Source: Eubacterium sp. (lineage in GTDB: Bacteria; Bacillota; Clostridia; Lachnospirales; Lachnospiraceae). From it: a stretch of DNA of 64,000 bases. Positions 16,329 to 25,496 of this stretch are shown here, piece by piece. Position 1 is the first letter of the stretch. Every line of letters begins with the position of its first letter. The notes beneath the pieces were generated by a model that ran no database searches, was not told the DNA's origin, and saw only the letters and a list, made by a program, of their open reading frames with translations. The stretch covers positions 1 to 64,000 of the forward strand of contig JALERM010000034.1 in NCBI GenBank assembly GCA_022764165.1, given 5' to 3'. The position numbers and the translations under genes were made by a program.

Positions 16329-16446
16329 TACTCCCCACCTTACTGTTCAAATGATTGTACATTTATATCCATATATTTATTCTTCAAACACATTATACTG
16401 CTATAACAATATATTATTCAAGATAATACTGTCTTTTTACTCAAAA

Positions 16447-16503
16447 ACCAGGAGGACAGGTTCCATGACTCATTAAAACGAGTCGCAAAACCTGTCCCCC
16501 TGG
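16447..16503 (-). terminator. Terminator of gdhA
   Basis: On the minus strand CCAGGGGGACAGGTT pairs with AACCTGTCCTCCTGG (small bulge), with an inner partial stem, and is followed by TTTTTG. It shares the GGTTCC.TGACTCATT core with the repeat at 15128. Confidence 0.85.
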
Positions 16504-16525
16504 CTTTTATCTTAGAAATTCTTAA

Positions 16526-17884
<1,359 letters not shown>

Positions 17885-17909
17885 TCATTGCGTTTTTGAA
17901 TACGGGGAT

Positions 17910-17938
17910 ATTATAGCATGGTAAAGTGTTGAACACAA
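17910..17938 (-). promoter_or_regulatory. Promoter of gdhA
   Basis: On the minus strand TTGTGT (17938-17933), 17 bases, then TATAAT (17915-17910), about 50 bases before the gdhA start. Good sigma-A match. Confidence 0.7.
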
Positions 17939-18042
17939 GAAAAAATTTTCATTTAAACGAAGGTTATGGAGAAAAAAGTTTCATTCTGTAGATTTTTTCT
18001 AATCTTTTACACAGTTTTATGAAACTTTCTCCCCCACAACTT

Positions 18043-18618
18043 TCATTTCTTACGTTTTTTCTTCTTTACGCTATACCCAAAACTTCCAATTTTTTTGCCC
18101 AGCCCATAGTATTCTCCGTAAGAGTATACCATCGGATGAGCTTTATTCAGATCGAATCTGCCCTTTTCATCCATACAGGATTCATCTGCATGCACTGCAA
18201 GAACCCTGGCAAGAAACAGATAATGCGACCCCAGTTTTTCTATTTTTTCCACACGACATTCAATATTTACCGGTGACTCTTCAATCATTGCCGCATTCAC
18301 TTCCGAAGCCTCTGTTTTGGTCAGTTTCATTTCAGCAAATTTATCCACATCTCTTCCTGAACGGACACCACAATAATCTGTAGCGTAACATAGTTTTTCT
18401 GTTGTCAGATTAATCACAAATTCTCCGCTTTCCTCCAGCATATGGCAGGAGTACCGTTCCGGTCTCACGGAAATTGATACCATAGGCGGATTTGTACATA
18501 CAGTTCCTGCCCAGGCTACCGTAATGATATTATCTTTGCCGTCTTTATCTCTGACCGTCACCATAACTGCAGGAAGGGGATAAAGCATATTGCCCGGTTT
18601 CCATTGTTGTTTTGCCAT
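18043..18618 (-). CDS. Flavin reductase family protein (FMN-binding split barrel)
   Basis: A 191-residue protein of the flavin reductase-like FMN-binding family. The N-terminal NMLYPLPAVMVTV and DNIITVAWAGTVCTNPPMVSISVRPERYS segments form the FMN pocket, followed by GEFVINL and DYCGVRSGRDVDKF. The C-terminal end is strongly basic (VKKKKRKK). Members reduce flavins or act as flavoprotein oxidoreductases in the cytoplasm; the physiological partner is unknown. It starts 21 bases after the pyrophosphatase gene on the same strand, so the two are likely co-transcribed. Confidence 0.85.
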   Translation of the reverse strand: MAKQQWKPGNMLYPLPAVMVTVRDKDGKDNIITVAWAGTVCTNPPMVSISVRPERYSCHMLEESGEFVINLTTEKLCYATDYCGVRSGRDVDKFAEMKLTKTEASEVNAAMIEESPVNIECRVEKIEKLGSHYLFLARVLAVHADESCMDEKGRFDLNKAHPMVYSYGEYYGLGKKIGSFGYSVKKKKRKK

Positions 18619-18638
18619 AATTTCTCCATTCCTATTGT

Positions 18639-20285
18639 TTACTGCTGCAGTGCATTCATAAATCTCGGAATCAATTGTTTTTTACGGGATACCACACCTT
18701 CCAGTCGGCATGATTCATCTTTTACTTCCACCTGGAATGCATCATAAACCAGTTTATCGGATCCTTTACCATAGCAGATCAGTTCTGTAGATTCTTTGAT
18801 AATATTTGTCAGCATAAAGAACACCATCGTTACTCCATGGTTTCCGCATTCTTTTTCCACATACGGCATCAGGCGTTCCTTTACTGTCTGAAGTTCTTCT
18901 TCTGACATAAAACTGATCTGACCTACACCAAATACCAGTTCTCCCGCGATGAACTTTTTGTAATCCTGATAGAAGATTTCTTCCGGTGTCTTGCTGGAAA
19001 GGTTACTTCCGGCACGGAACATCTGTCCGGCAAAACTCTCTATATCTATTTTTGCGATTTTTGCCAGTTCTCCGGCCGCCTCCTTATCCTGCTCCGTACA
19101 GGTAGGAGAACGGAACATCAAAGTATCCGACAGAATCGCCGCACACAGAAGACCTGCGATATCCTGTGGAATGTCCAGATATTTTTCTGAGTAAATCTGA
19201 TACATGATTGTCGCCGTACAGCCTACCGGCTGGTTGCGAAACATTACCGGCTGAAAAGTTTCCAGGGAACCGATTCTGTGATGATCGATAATTTCCACAA
19301 TCTCAGCTTCATCAATATTATCTACAGCCTGTGATTTTTCATTATGATCTACCAATATTATTTTTTTCTTCTGAATATTCAGCAAGTTACGGCGTGAAAC
19401 AGTACCGATATATTTTCCCCTGGTATTTACCACCGGAAATGCCCGATATCTGTTCTTTGTCATGATATCTTTGATTTTGTCCGTGAAATCATCATTGCGA
19501 AATGTAATGAGGTTTTCATTTTTCATCAGATATTTGATCGGGATACTCTGATGAATCAAACGGGCAACAGTAAACGTATCATAGGGCGTAGTAATAATCA
19601 CTACATCCCTCTCAGCAGCCAGACGCTGAATGGTCTGGGAAACTTTTCCGCCGAGACACACGATAAGACAACTTACATTTGCTTCGATGGCACAGAGATG
19701 ATCTTCTGCCCGGTTTCCGAGAATAACCAGATCATCTTCAGCAATATAACTTTCCATTGTCTCCGGATGAGCACCGCCAATCCATACTTTTCCTTTTATG
19801 AAATAACCATGTTCATTGCCTACGATCACTTCTCCATCCAGGGTATCTGCAATACTGCGGTACTGTGTTCTGGCTTTTGCAAGGATACTATTATCATATG
19901 CATCAATATAAGACATGGCAATATCGCCTGTGGTAATTAACCCCTCCAGTTCGCCGCTCTTAGTGGTAATAGGAAGAGTTACCGCATTGTACTCTTTCAT
20001 CAGATTCCATGCCCGCTTCACCGACATGGACTTTTCCGCACCAGGCGTTTCGTGCAGTTCCATATCTTTGACCTGCGTCCCCACATCCGGCAGATACCCC
20101 GGTGCATCTTTATGGAAATACTTCAGTACAAACTCTGTCTCCTCATTAATCTGCCCTGCACGTTTTGCTACAAACGTGCCTTTTTCTGTTCTATTTTTGA
20201 TATCTGCATAAGCAATCGCAGAACAAATAGAATCCGTGTCCGGATTCTTATGACCAATAATAAATACTTTATTATTCTTCTTCAC
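18639..20285 (-). CDS. Manganese-dependent inorganic pyrophosphatase with CBS and DRTGG domains
   Basis: A 548-residue family II pyrophosphatase. DHH catalytic motifs are GHKNPDTDS (near residue 11), the IDHHRIG motif, and SDTLMFRSPTCTEQD. The catalytic domain is split by a regulatory insert: a first CBS motif (residues about 70-130), a DRTGG domain (about 190-250), and a second CBS motif (AFPVVNTRGKYIGTVSRR). The C-terminal DHHA2 domain ends RFMNALQQ. It hydrolyses pyrophosphate to drive biosynthesis; CBS-type members are regulated by adenine nucleotides. The GTG start follows AAGGAG. Confidence 0.9.
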   Translation of the reverse strand: MKKNNKVFIIGHKNPDTDSICSAIAYADIKNRTEKGTFVAKRAGQINEETEFVLKYFHKDAPGYLPDVGTQVKDMELHETPGAEKSMSVKRAWNLMKEYNAVTLPITTKSGELEGLITTGDIAMSYIDAYDNSILAKARTQYRSIADTLDGEVIVGNEHGYFIKGKVWIGGAHPETMESYIAEDDLVILGNRAEDHLCAIEANVSCLIVCLGGKVSQTIQRLAAERDVVIITTPYDTFTVARLIHQSIPIKYLMKNENLITFRNDDFTDKIKDIMTKNRYRAFPVVNTRGKYIGTVSRRNLLNIQKKKIILVDHNEKSQAVDNIDEAEIVEIIDHHRIGSLETFQPVMFRNQPVGCTATIMYQIYSEKYLDIPQDIAGLLCAAILSDTLMFRSPTCTEQDKEAAGELAKIAKIDIESFAGQMFRAGSNLSSKTPEEIFYQDYKKFIAGELVFGVGQISFMSEEELQTVKERLMPYVEKECGNHGVTMVFFMLTNIIKESTELICYGKGSDKLVYDAFQVEVKDESCRLEGVVSRKKQLIPRFMNALQQ

Positions 20286-20448
20286 GTAAAATATTCTCCT
20301 TACCTCCGCAGCCAGTAAGCAACACAGTTACTGTTCACTGCACTTTTCCCCATCTTAGCACACTTTGCAAAAATCATCAAATAAAATCCCGATAAAGTTT
20401 CAGCTTCATTGATTAGTTTACGGATATGAATCGTTTGGTACAGAATAA

Positions 20449-20477
20449 TTGCTATCTAATCTGTAACATGGTATCAT
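20449..20477 (+). promoter_or_regulatory. Putative promoter of the S1 protein gene
   Basis: TTGCTA at 20449-20454, 17 bases, TATCAT at 20472-20477, about 40 bases before the start codon. Moderate sigma-A match. Confidence 0.5.
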
Positions 20478-20520
20478 ATGATTACTGAAGAACACACGCA
20501 GAAAGGAATGGAATAATTTT

Positions 20521-21447
20521 ATGTCAACAGAAACAACCAACAGAAACGAAAACCCTTCAATGGCTGATTTTGAACAGGAACTGGAGGCTTCTTTTAAGAA
20601 AATCGAGAATGGAGATATGATTACCGGCACTGTTATCGCTGTCGATGAGGAAGAAATTACTCTTGATCTGAAATATTACACCGAAGGGATTATCAAAGTT
20701 GCCGATTACAGCCGGGAACCTGACTTTATGGTAAAGGAAGAAGTTCATGTGGGTGATGAAGTATCTGCCACTGTGATCGGCAGGGACAACCGCAGGGGAT
20801 GTATCCTTCTGTCCCGCATCGAAGCTAATGATATTCTTGCCTGGGATAAACTCCGCCAGCTCAAAGAAGATAAAACAGTACTGGATGTTACAGTAAAAGG
20901 AATTGTAAATGCAGGTGTCATCGCTTATGTGGAAGGAATCCGCGGATTTATTCCGGCTTCCAAACTGTCTCTGAATTATGTGGAAGATCTGAATGAGTAC
21001 CTTAATCAGCCGATTCAGGTACAGGTTTTCGACCTTGATGAAGAAAACAACCGCCTGATTCTCTCTGCCAGAGAGATTCTGAAGGAAAAGGCAGATCAGG
21101 AACGCAAAGCCAAAGTTTCCAATGTAGAAGTTGGACTGGTCACAGAAGGTAAAGTAGAAAGTCTCCAGCCTTATGGTGCTTTCATCAATCTGGGCAATGG
21201 ACTTTCCGGACTGGTACACGTTTCCCAGATCAGCGAAAAACGTATCAAACATCCGTCTGCCGTTCTGGCTGTGGGTGATACCGTAAAAGTCAAGGTCATT
21301 GCTGCCAAAGACGGAAAACTAAGTCTCAGCATGAAAGCACTGCAGGATGTGGCTGCCGAAGAAATCGTGGAAGAAACCTTCGAATTACCGGAAGCAGAAG
21401 AAGCTACTACCACACTGGGATCACTGTTTGCTAATATTAAGCTGTAA
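20521..21447 (+). CDS. S1 RNA-binding domain protein (ribosomal protein S1-like)
   Basis: A 308-residue protein with three S1 (OB-fold) RNA-binding domains: about 30-105 (GDMITGTVIAVDEEEITLDL), 118-190 (VTVKGIVNAGVIAYVEGIRGFIP) and 205-275 (GLVTEGKVESLQPYGAFINL, with GLVHVSQIS). An acidic C-terminal tail follows (about 280-300). Shorter three- or four-domain S1 proteins in clostridia stand in for the six-domain proteobacterial S1 and are annotated as rpsA, though a role in translation initiation is not certain. It has a putative promoter and a clear terminator, so it is monocistronic and divergent from the pyrophosphatase gene. Confidence 0.88.
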   Translation: MSTETTNRNENPSMADFEQELEASFKKIENGDMITGTVIAVDEEEITLDLKYYTEGIIKVADYSREPDFMVKEEVHVGDEVSATVIGRDNRRGCILLSRIEANDILAWDKLRQLKEDKTVLDVTVKGIVNAGVIAYVEGIRGFIPASKLSLNYVEDLNEYLNQPIQVQVFDLDEENNRLILSAREILKEKADQERKAKVSNVEVGLVTEGKVESLQPYGAFINLGNGLSGLVHVSQISEKRIKHPSAVLAVGDTVKVKVIAAKDGKLSLSMKALQDVAAEEIVEETFELPEAEEATTTLGSLFANIKL

Positions 21448-21483
21448 CACAACCTGAAATTTTTAGAAATTATCAAATAAACT

Positions 21484-21516
21484 AAAGGCATCTGGTCAGT
21501 TGATCAGATGCCTTTT
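21484..21516 (+). terminator. Terminator of the S1 protein gene
   Basis: AAAGGCATCTG pairs with CAGATGCCTTT around a 10-base loop, ending in a T run. It lies about 35 bases after the stop codon. Confidence 0.9.
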
Positions 21517-21663
21517 TACGTAAATAGTATTAACCGCAAAAAAACACTTGCATTCTCTTTATAATAGAGTTATTATTATTTCATAACATAGTTTTTATTA
21601 CTACATGTCATTATTTTGCATATAATACTATAACAGATTATATTTTATAAAGGAGATGTTATT

Positions 21664-22320
21664 ATGACCGAAAAAAATTTTTTTCTCAAGGATCCCGGAA
21701 GTGCAATTACTCATTTTATTGCTGTTATCCTGGTATTGATTGCAGCTATCCCTCTTCTGATAAAAGCTGCAAGAGAACCTGATCACCTGCACATCATTGC
21801 CTTATCTGTTTTTATTCTGAGCATGATGCTTCTTTATATGGCCAGCACGATTTACCATTCTCTCGATATCAGCGATAAAGCTAACCGTCGCCTGAGAAAA
21901 GTAGACCATATGATGATATTTGTACTGATTGCCGGAAGCTATACGCCGATTTGTCTTCTTGCGTTGAAGGGAAATACTGGAAAGTTTCTGTGTATTCTGG
22001 TTTGGGCTGTGGCACTGGTCGGCATTCTGATCAAAGCCCTTTGGATCAATTGTCCCAAATGGTTTTCTTCTGTTATCTACATCGGAATGGGCTGGCTGTG
22101 TGTACTGGCATTTTCCCAGATTTTCCACGCACTGTCCCGACCTGCATTCGGCTGGCTGCTGGCAGGAGGAATCATCTACACCATCGGCGGCATCATCTAC
22201 GCACTGAAAGTACCACTGTTCAATGCCAGACATAAAAACTTCGGCTCCCATGAAATTTTCCATCTGTTTGTCATGGGAGGAAGCGCATGCCACTTCGTAA
22301 CCATGTTCCTGCTGGCATAA
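21664..22320 (+). CDS. trhA: Hemolysin III family (TrhA/PAQR) membrane protein
   Basis: A 218-residue integral membrane protein with about seven hydrophobic segments. The PAQR/hemolysin III signature residues are present: SSTIYHS-type motif here as MASTIYHSLD, KVDHMMIFVLIAGSYTPICL, and the C-terminal GSHEIFHLFVMGGSACHF with metal-binding histidines. Bacterial TrhA proteins affect membrane energetics and lipid homeostasis; haemolysis is a misnomer for most. AAAGGAG precedes the ATG. It is a single gene, followed by a hairpin shared with the convergent gene. Confidence 0.9.
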   Translation: MTEKNFFLKDPGSAITHFIAVILVLIAAIPLLIKAAREPDHLHIIALSVFILSMMLLYMASTIYHSLDISDKANRRLRKVDHMMIFVLIAGSYTPICLLALKGNTGKFLCILVWAVALVGILIKALWINCPKWFSSVIYIGMGWLCVLAFSQIFHALSRPAFGWLLAGGIIYTIGGIIYALKVPLFNARHKNFGSHEIFHLFVMGGSACHFVTMFLLA

Positions 22321-22343
22321 ATTATGCTTTTTTGTAATTACTT

Positions 22344-22381
22344 ATGGAAAGGGACGGAGAATCTATTCCGTCCCTTTCCAT
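22344..22381. terminator. Shared hairpin between convergent genes
   Basis: A 15-bp perfect stem ATGGAAAGGGACGGA with an 8-base loop between trhA and the converging PH gene. There is little T run on either side, so termination strength is uncertain. Confidence 0.6.
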
Positions 22382-22386
22382 AAAAA

Positions 22387-23136
22387 TCAAAACCTTCCCA
22401 CTAACTTTTCGTACAGTGCTTTCGTTTCATCCTCTGTTTTCTGGTTTACCACCACAATCCCTTTATCTGTTTCCATTACCACAAAAGTTTTACATCCAGT
22501 ATAGGAGTATAATATGTAGTTACCAAATTCTGTGTTTTGGAAGTTTCCTTCTCTAAGCCGAAAACTTCCCACTCCATTGGTCCGTCTGCCCACGTTCATC
22601 GTTTCTCGATATTCTACATGGTTAATATCTTCCAGAAGAATTTCCTTGGCCATCCAATAGGATCCCCGGATTTCCATTTTCTGTTCATTGATCTGTATAT
22701 GGACATCACCGGTTAACAGAAAAACTGCCACTGCCGCACAAATAACAACAGTTACCATCATTCCTGCTTTGGCATTCCGCTTTTCTTCTCGCGTTTTTTT
22801 GCTCATCATCGATTTCCCCAAAACTTTCCCATTTTCATCCTTTTTAAAACAGACCGTATTGCAAAGTATCAAACAAATAATAATATCTGCAAAAATAATA
22901 CCAGTCGTCAGAGAAATAATTCCATCCGTCATATTTTTTTCATAATATGCCATAATTCCCATACAGACAGCTGCAATTCCCATACAGCCACCCACTACAC
23001 GGCACAGTTTTTTCTCATCATAACAGGCTTTCTTCTCTTTTGATGCGGTATTATATCCCGCAATCAGAAAGCTTCCCTTTCCCGCAAGCAATATTACTGC
23101 CAGTATCGCAAATATAATCATCATTCCCCACAACAT
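22387..23136 (-). CDS. DUF3784-like membrane protein with C-terminal PH-like domain
   Basis: A 249-residue protein. The N-terminal part has hydrophobic segments at about 4-22 ([16 protein letters not shown]), 45-62, 70-92 and 127-142, with the [23 protein letters not shown] pattern typical of DUF3784. The C-terminal 100 residues ([22 protein letters not shown] and following) look like a bacterial PH domain exposed after the last membrane segment. Function is unknown. Its ribosome binding site GGGAGG lies inside the end of the GIY-YIG gene, with which it overlaps by 86 bases in another frame, so the two are translated from one message. Confidence 0.7.
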   Translation of the reverse strand: MLWGMMIIFAILAVILLAGKGSFLIAGYNTASKEKKACYDEKKLCRVVGGCMGIAAVCMGIMAYYEKNMTDGIISLTTGIIFADIIICLILCNTVCFKKDENGKVLGKSMMSKKTREEKRNAKAGMMVTVVICAAVAVFLLTGDVHIQINEQKMEIRGSYWMAKEILLEDINHVEYRETMNVGRRTNGVGSFRLREGNFQNTEFGNYILYSYTGCKTFVVMETDKGIVVVNQKTEDETKALYEKLVGRF

Positions 23137-23404
23137 TTTCTACCTCCCGACCTCCTGATCTTTTCTCTTCACCTATCAGTTTCTCTTTTTCCCGTCTCGT
23201 CAGATGCTTGATCTGCCACTCCCGGCGCATGGCCTCTTCTTTCGTCTGAAAAGTCTCGTAATAAGCAAGGGCCACAGGACAACGGGTGCGGGTATATTTT
23301 GCACCTTTTCCTGTATTGTGCGCCTCCACTCTTTTTTCCAGATCATTGGTCCATCCGGTATAATAAGTTCCATCGCTACATCTTACTATATACGTGTAAT
23401 TCAA
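23051..23404 (-). CDS. GIY-YIG nuclease domain protein (UPF0213-like)
   Basis: A small single-domain GIY-YIG protein. The start is taken as the TTG at 23404 after AGGGAAGG, giving [23 protein letters not shown] and YTG form the GIY-YIG core, followed by [23 protein letters not shown] with the catalytic-region arginine, and [21 protein letters not shown] with the conserved glutamate. Typical members are about 85-100 residues. The last 30 residues here ([19 protein letters not shown] and following) run into the next gene and may be unstructured. The role may be DNA repair or recombination; substrates are not established. Confidence 0.85.
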   Translation of the reverse strand: MNYTYIVRCSDGTYYTGWTNDLEKRVEAHNTGKGAKYTRTRCPVALAYYETFQTKEEAMRREWQIKHLTRREKEKLIGEEKRSGGREVENVVGNDDYICDTGSNIACGKGKLSDCGI

Positions 23405-23446
23405 TCGTATCCTTCCCTCTGTCTTTGATATAACGATTGTATCATA

Positions 23447-23536
23447 AAAAAAAGATGACATAAATAGGAGCGTCCCTATTTACGCCATCTTTTTTGCTTT
23501 GAATATATGTAAAGGTCTGCGTACTGACGCAGACCT
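23447..23536 (-). terminator. Hairpin pair upstream of the GIY-YIG gene
   Basis: Two hairpins follow spoIIQ in the direction of transcription. One at 23513-23536 is a 10-bp stem AGGTCTGCGT with a 4-base loop. The next, about 23447-23497, pairs AAAAAAGATG and CATCTTTTTT arms across an inner ATAGG/CCTAT stem. The second, with T runs on both sides, is probably the terminator for spoIIQ. The flanking 23537-23665 holds no visible gene. Confidence 0.6.
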
Positions 23537-23665
23537 ACTATATGAAGCAATCGATACCTCCGGTACTTCACCCATAAAACCAAATTTTAAAACCTTCTGT
23601 AAAATGCATTTTCGATTGCGGGTTTTCTCCGAATCTGTTTCTTTTTTATCTTATGCTCCTGTTGT

Positions 23666-24496
23666 TTATTCGGTTACTGTCTCAATATAAATCATCGGGT
23701 CAATCGCCTGTCCGTTTTTTTCCATGGCAAAATACAGATTGGCGCCTTCTTTTACATAATACTTTGTCGGGTCATTTACATATCCAAGGATAGTTCCCGC
23801 TGCAACCGTCTGGCCTTCACTGACTGTCAGGTCTTTCAGCTGCCCATACACTGCCTGATAACCATTTCCAAGATCCATGGTAAGAGTGGTTCCGGTCTCT
23901 TCATTGTTGAAAACAGCAGTGACTTTGCCGTTAGCGGCTGCCTGCACCGGTTCTCCAACTGATGACTGGAGTACCAATGCATCATTATATTTATACTGAT
24001 CCAGTGTAGTAAAATACGTTGTGGCATCCATACTGTAGTCAATCAGGACTTCTCCGCTCACGGGCCAGAGCATCACGCTGTCCTCACTGAAATCCAATGT
24101 CGGAACCACTTCCGCTGATGTATCTGCCGTTTCTGTTGAAGCTGAACCGTCCGGTGTTTCTGTCACTTCCGGTGAAGCGGATGGACTGGCATTTTCGCCT
24201 TCCACTGGAGTCTCAGGGGTTCCATTCCCCGCATTCTGTGAAGGAGCATTCTCATGACTCTCCGCTGGCGAAGAATTGTTACCGGAAAGATTCTGGGTGT
24301 TCTTTGCCTCTGCCTGATCTGTAGTTACATCTGCCGTATTTTCTTCAGTTTCTTGCATCTGCTGCTCCTGAGCAATTTCCTCTTTTGATTTTTCCGTACT
24401 GCTTTCTTCACGATACATGGTAACTCCCGCCGCCACTACCGCCAGCATCAGTGCACCGGAAAGTGCCATTCTTAATGTGTTGTCTTTTTTCATCAT
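23666..24496 (-). CDS. spoIIQ: SpoIIQ-like LytM (M23) protein, degenerate
   Basis: About 276 residues: a short cytoplasmic tail, one membrane segment (MALSGALMLAVVAAGVTM, about 8-26), a long Ser/Thr/Glu/Pro-rich linker (about 30-135), and a C-terminal LytM/M23 fold (about 140-270). The zinc ligands of active M23 peptidases are missing: the HxxxD site reads NDALVLQ and the HxH strand reads NLYFAMEKNG. In the Bacillus subtilis engulfment complex SpoIIQ, also degenerate, pairs with SpoIIIAH across the intermembrane space. The neighbour spoIID strongly supports this identity. Transcription follows spoIID in the same direction. Confidence 0.82.
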   Translation of the reverse strand: MMKKDNTLRMALSGALMLAVVAAGVTMYREESSTEKSKEEIAQEQQMQETEENTADVTTDQAEAKNTQNLSGNNSSPAESHENAPSQNAGNGTPETPVEGENASPSASPEVTETPDGSASTETADTSAEVVPTLDFSEDSVMLWPVSGEVLIDYSMDATTYFTTLDQYKYNDALVLQSSVGEPVQAAANGKVTAVFNNEETGTTLTMDLGNGYQAVYGQLKDLTVSEGQTVAAGTILGYVNDPTKYYVKEGANLYFAMEKNGQAIDPMIYIETVTE

Positions 24497-24561
24497 ACCT
24501 TTCACCTCTGACTATCTCTACTCATTTTGTGCAAGGAGTTCCATTCACGTTCCTTTCACAT

Positions 24562-25464
24562 TCATAGGATTGCCAGATTTGAGAAATCTATACTTCTTAA
24601 TGTCACATCAGGAAAATATGTAAGTAAAATCTGTTGGTAGTTTTTACCTTTTTTTGCCATTTCATTGGCACCATACTGAGAAAGTCCCAGTCCATGCCCC
24701 AGTCCTTTGCAGAGGAAACGGATTTCCCCGTCCATATGCTGGATAACAAAATTGCTGGAAGACAATCCCAGATTTACCCGGAATTCTTCACCGGATACTT
24801 CCTGATTTCCAACACGGACAGTCAGAATATATCCCTGAGTGTCCCTTTGTTCCGGTTCCAGCTGGAATTCCAAAGACTCCTCTGACAGACCGGAGGAAGG
24901 GTAATATTTTTTCAGCCTCTCTCTCAACTCCTCTTCTGTAAAATAATGTCCATGTAAGTATTCCTCTGCTCCCATATCCTGACTACTTTCCACGCTTTGT
25001 AAAAATTCTGCGGACATACCCGGCAGTACCTCTTCTCCGGACCGGGTCGTTCCCGCACTGACCCGATGAAAAACTCCCTGGCAGGTCTGTCCCTTATAAA
25101 AAATAATCTGTCCCCGGGTGGAGGCGGCTGCCTGCTTCATCCTGCTATAGGCCTGCTGATAAGCTTCGCTGCTCCATTGCTGACGATGCAGATTTACTGC
25201 TTCCTGAATCCCGGTTTCCGCCGCCTGCCCATTTCCCAGATACAGATACAGGCTGCTCCTGATCAGAACAGCCTGTGCTTTCAGCATTTCCTTCTCATAA
25301 TCCCAGGGAGTTTCCCTGCACATCAATATGGGTATATATGCTTCCATATCCTCTTGTTTTTTTAATTTTACTGCACCTTTTCCGGATAAAAAAACGGTCA
25401 GGAGCAGCGGTATCAGCCCGATTGCCAGACAGACTGCCGCTGCCCTTTGCTTCAGATTATTCAT
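24562..25464 (-). CDS. spoIID: Stage II sporulation protein D (lytic transglycosylase)
   Basis: A 300-residue protein with an N-terminal membrane anchor (AAVCLAIGLIPLLLTVFLSG, about 9-28) and a SpoIID/LytB domain. Family motifs include AYIPILMCRETPWDYEKEMLKAQAVLIRS, with the catalytic-type glutamate in the first segment, FHRVSAGTTRSGEE with the metal-binding region, and the C-terminal CKGLGHGLGLSQYGANEMA. SpoIID cleaves glycan strands during engulfment of the forespore together with SpoIIM and SpoIIP. It is followed by spoIIQ in the same direction and preceded by the transglutaminase operon. Confidence 0.93.
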   Translation of the reverse strand: MNNLKQRAAAVCLAIGLIPLLLTVFLSGKGAVKLKKQEDMEAYIPILMCRETPWDYEKEMLKAQAVLIRSSLYLYLGNGQAAETGIQEAVNLHRQQWSSEAYQQAYSRMKQAAASTRGQIIFYKGQTCQGVFHRVSAGTTRSGEEVLPGMSAEFLQSVESSQDMGAEEYLHGHYFTEEELRERLKKYYPSSGLSEESLEFQLEPEQRDTQGYILTVRVGNQEVSGEEFRVNLGLSSSNFVIQHMDGEIRFLCKGLGHGLGLSQYGANEMAKKGKNYQQILLTYFPDVTLRSIDFSNLAIL

Positions 25465-25496
25465 AAAATGCCGTCCATCTGCTCTTCACATACAGC

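Noticed and set aside
23537..23665. Possible riboswitch between spoIIQ and the GIY-YIG gene
   Set aside because: Hairpins are present but I could not match a known aptamer core; they are better explained as terminators.
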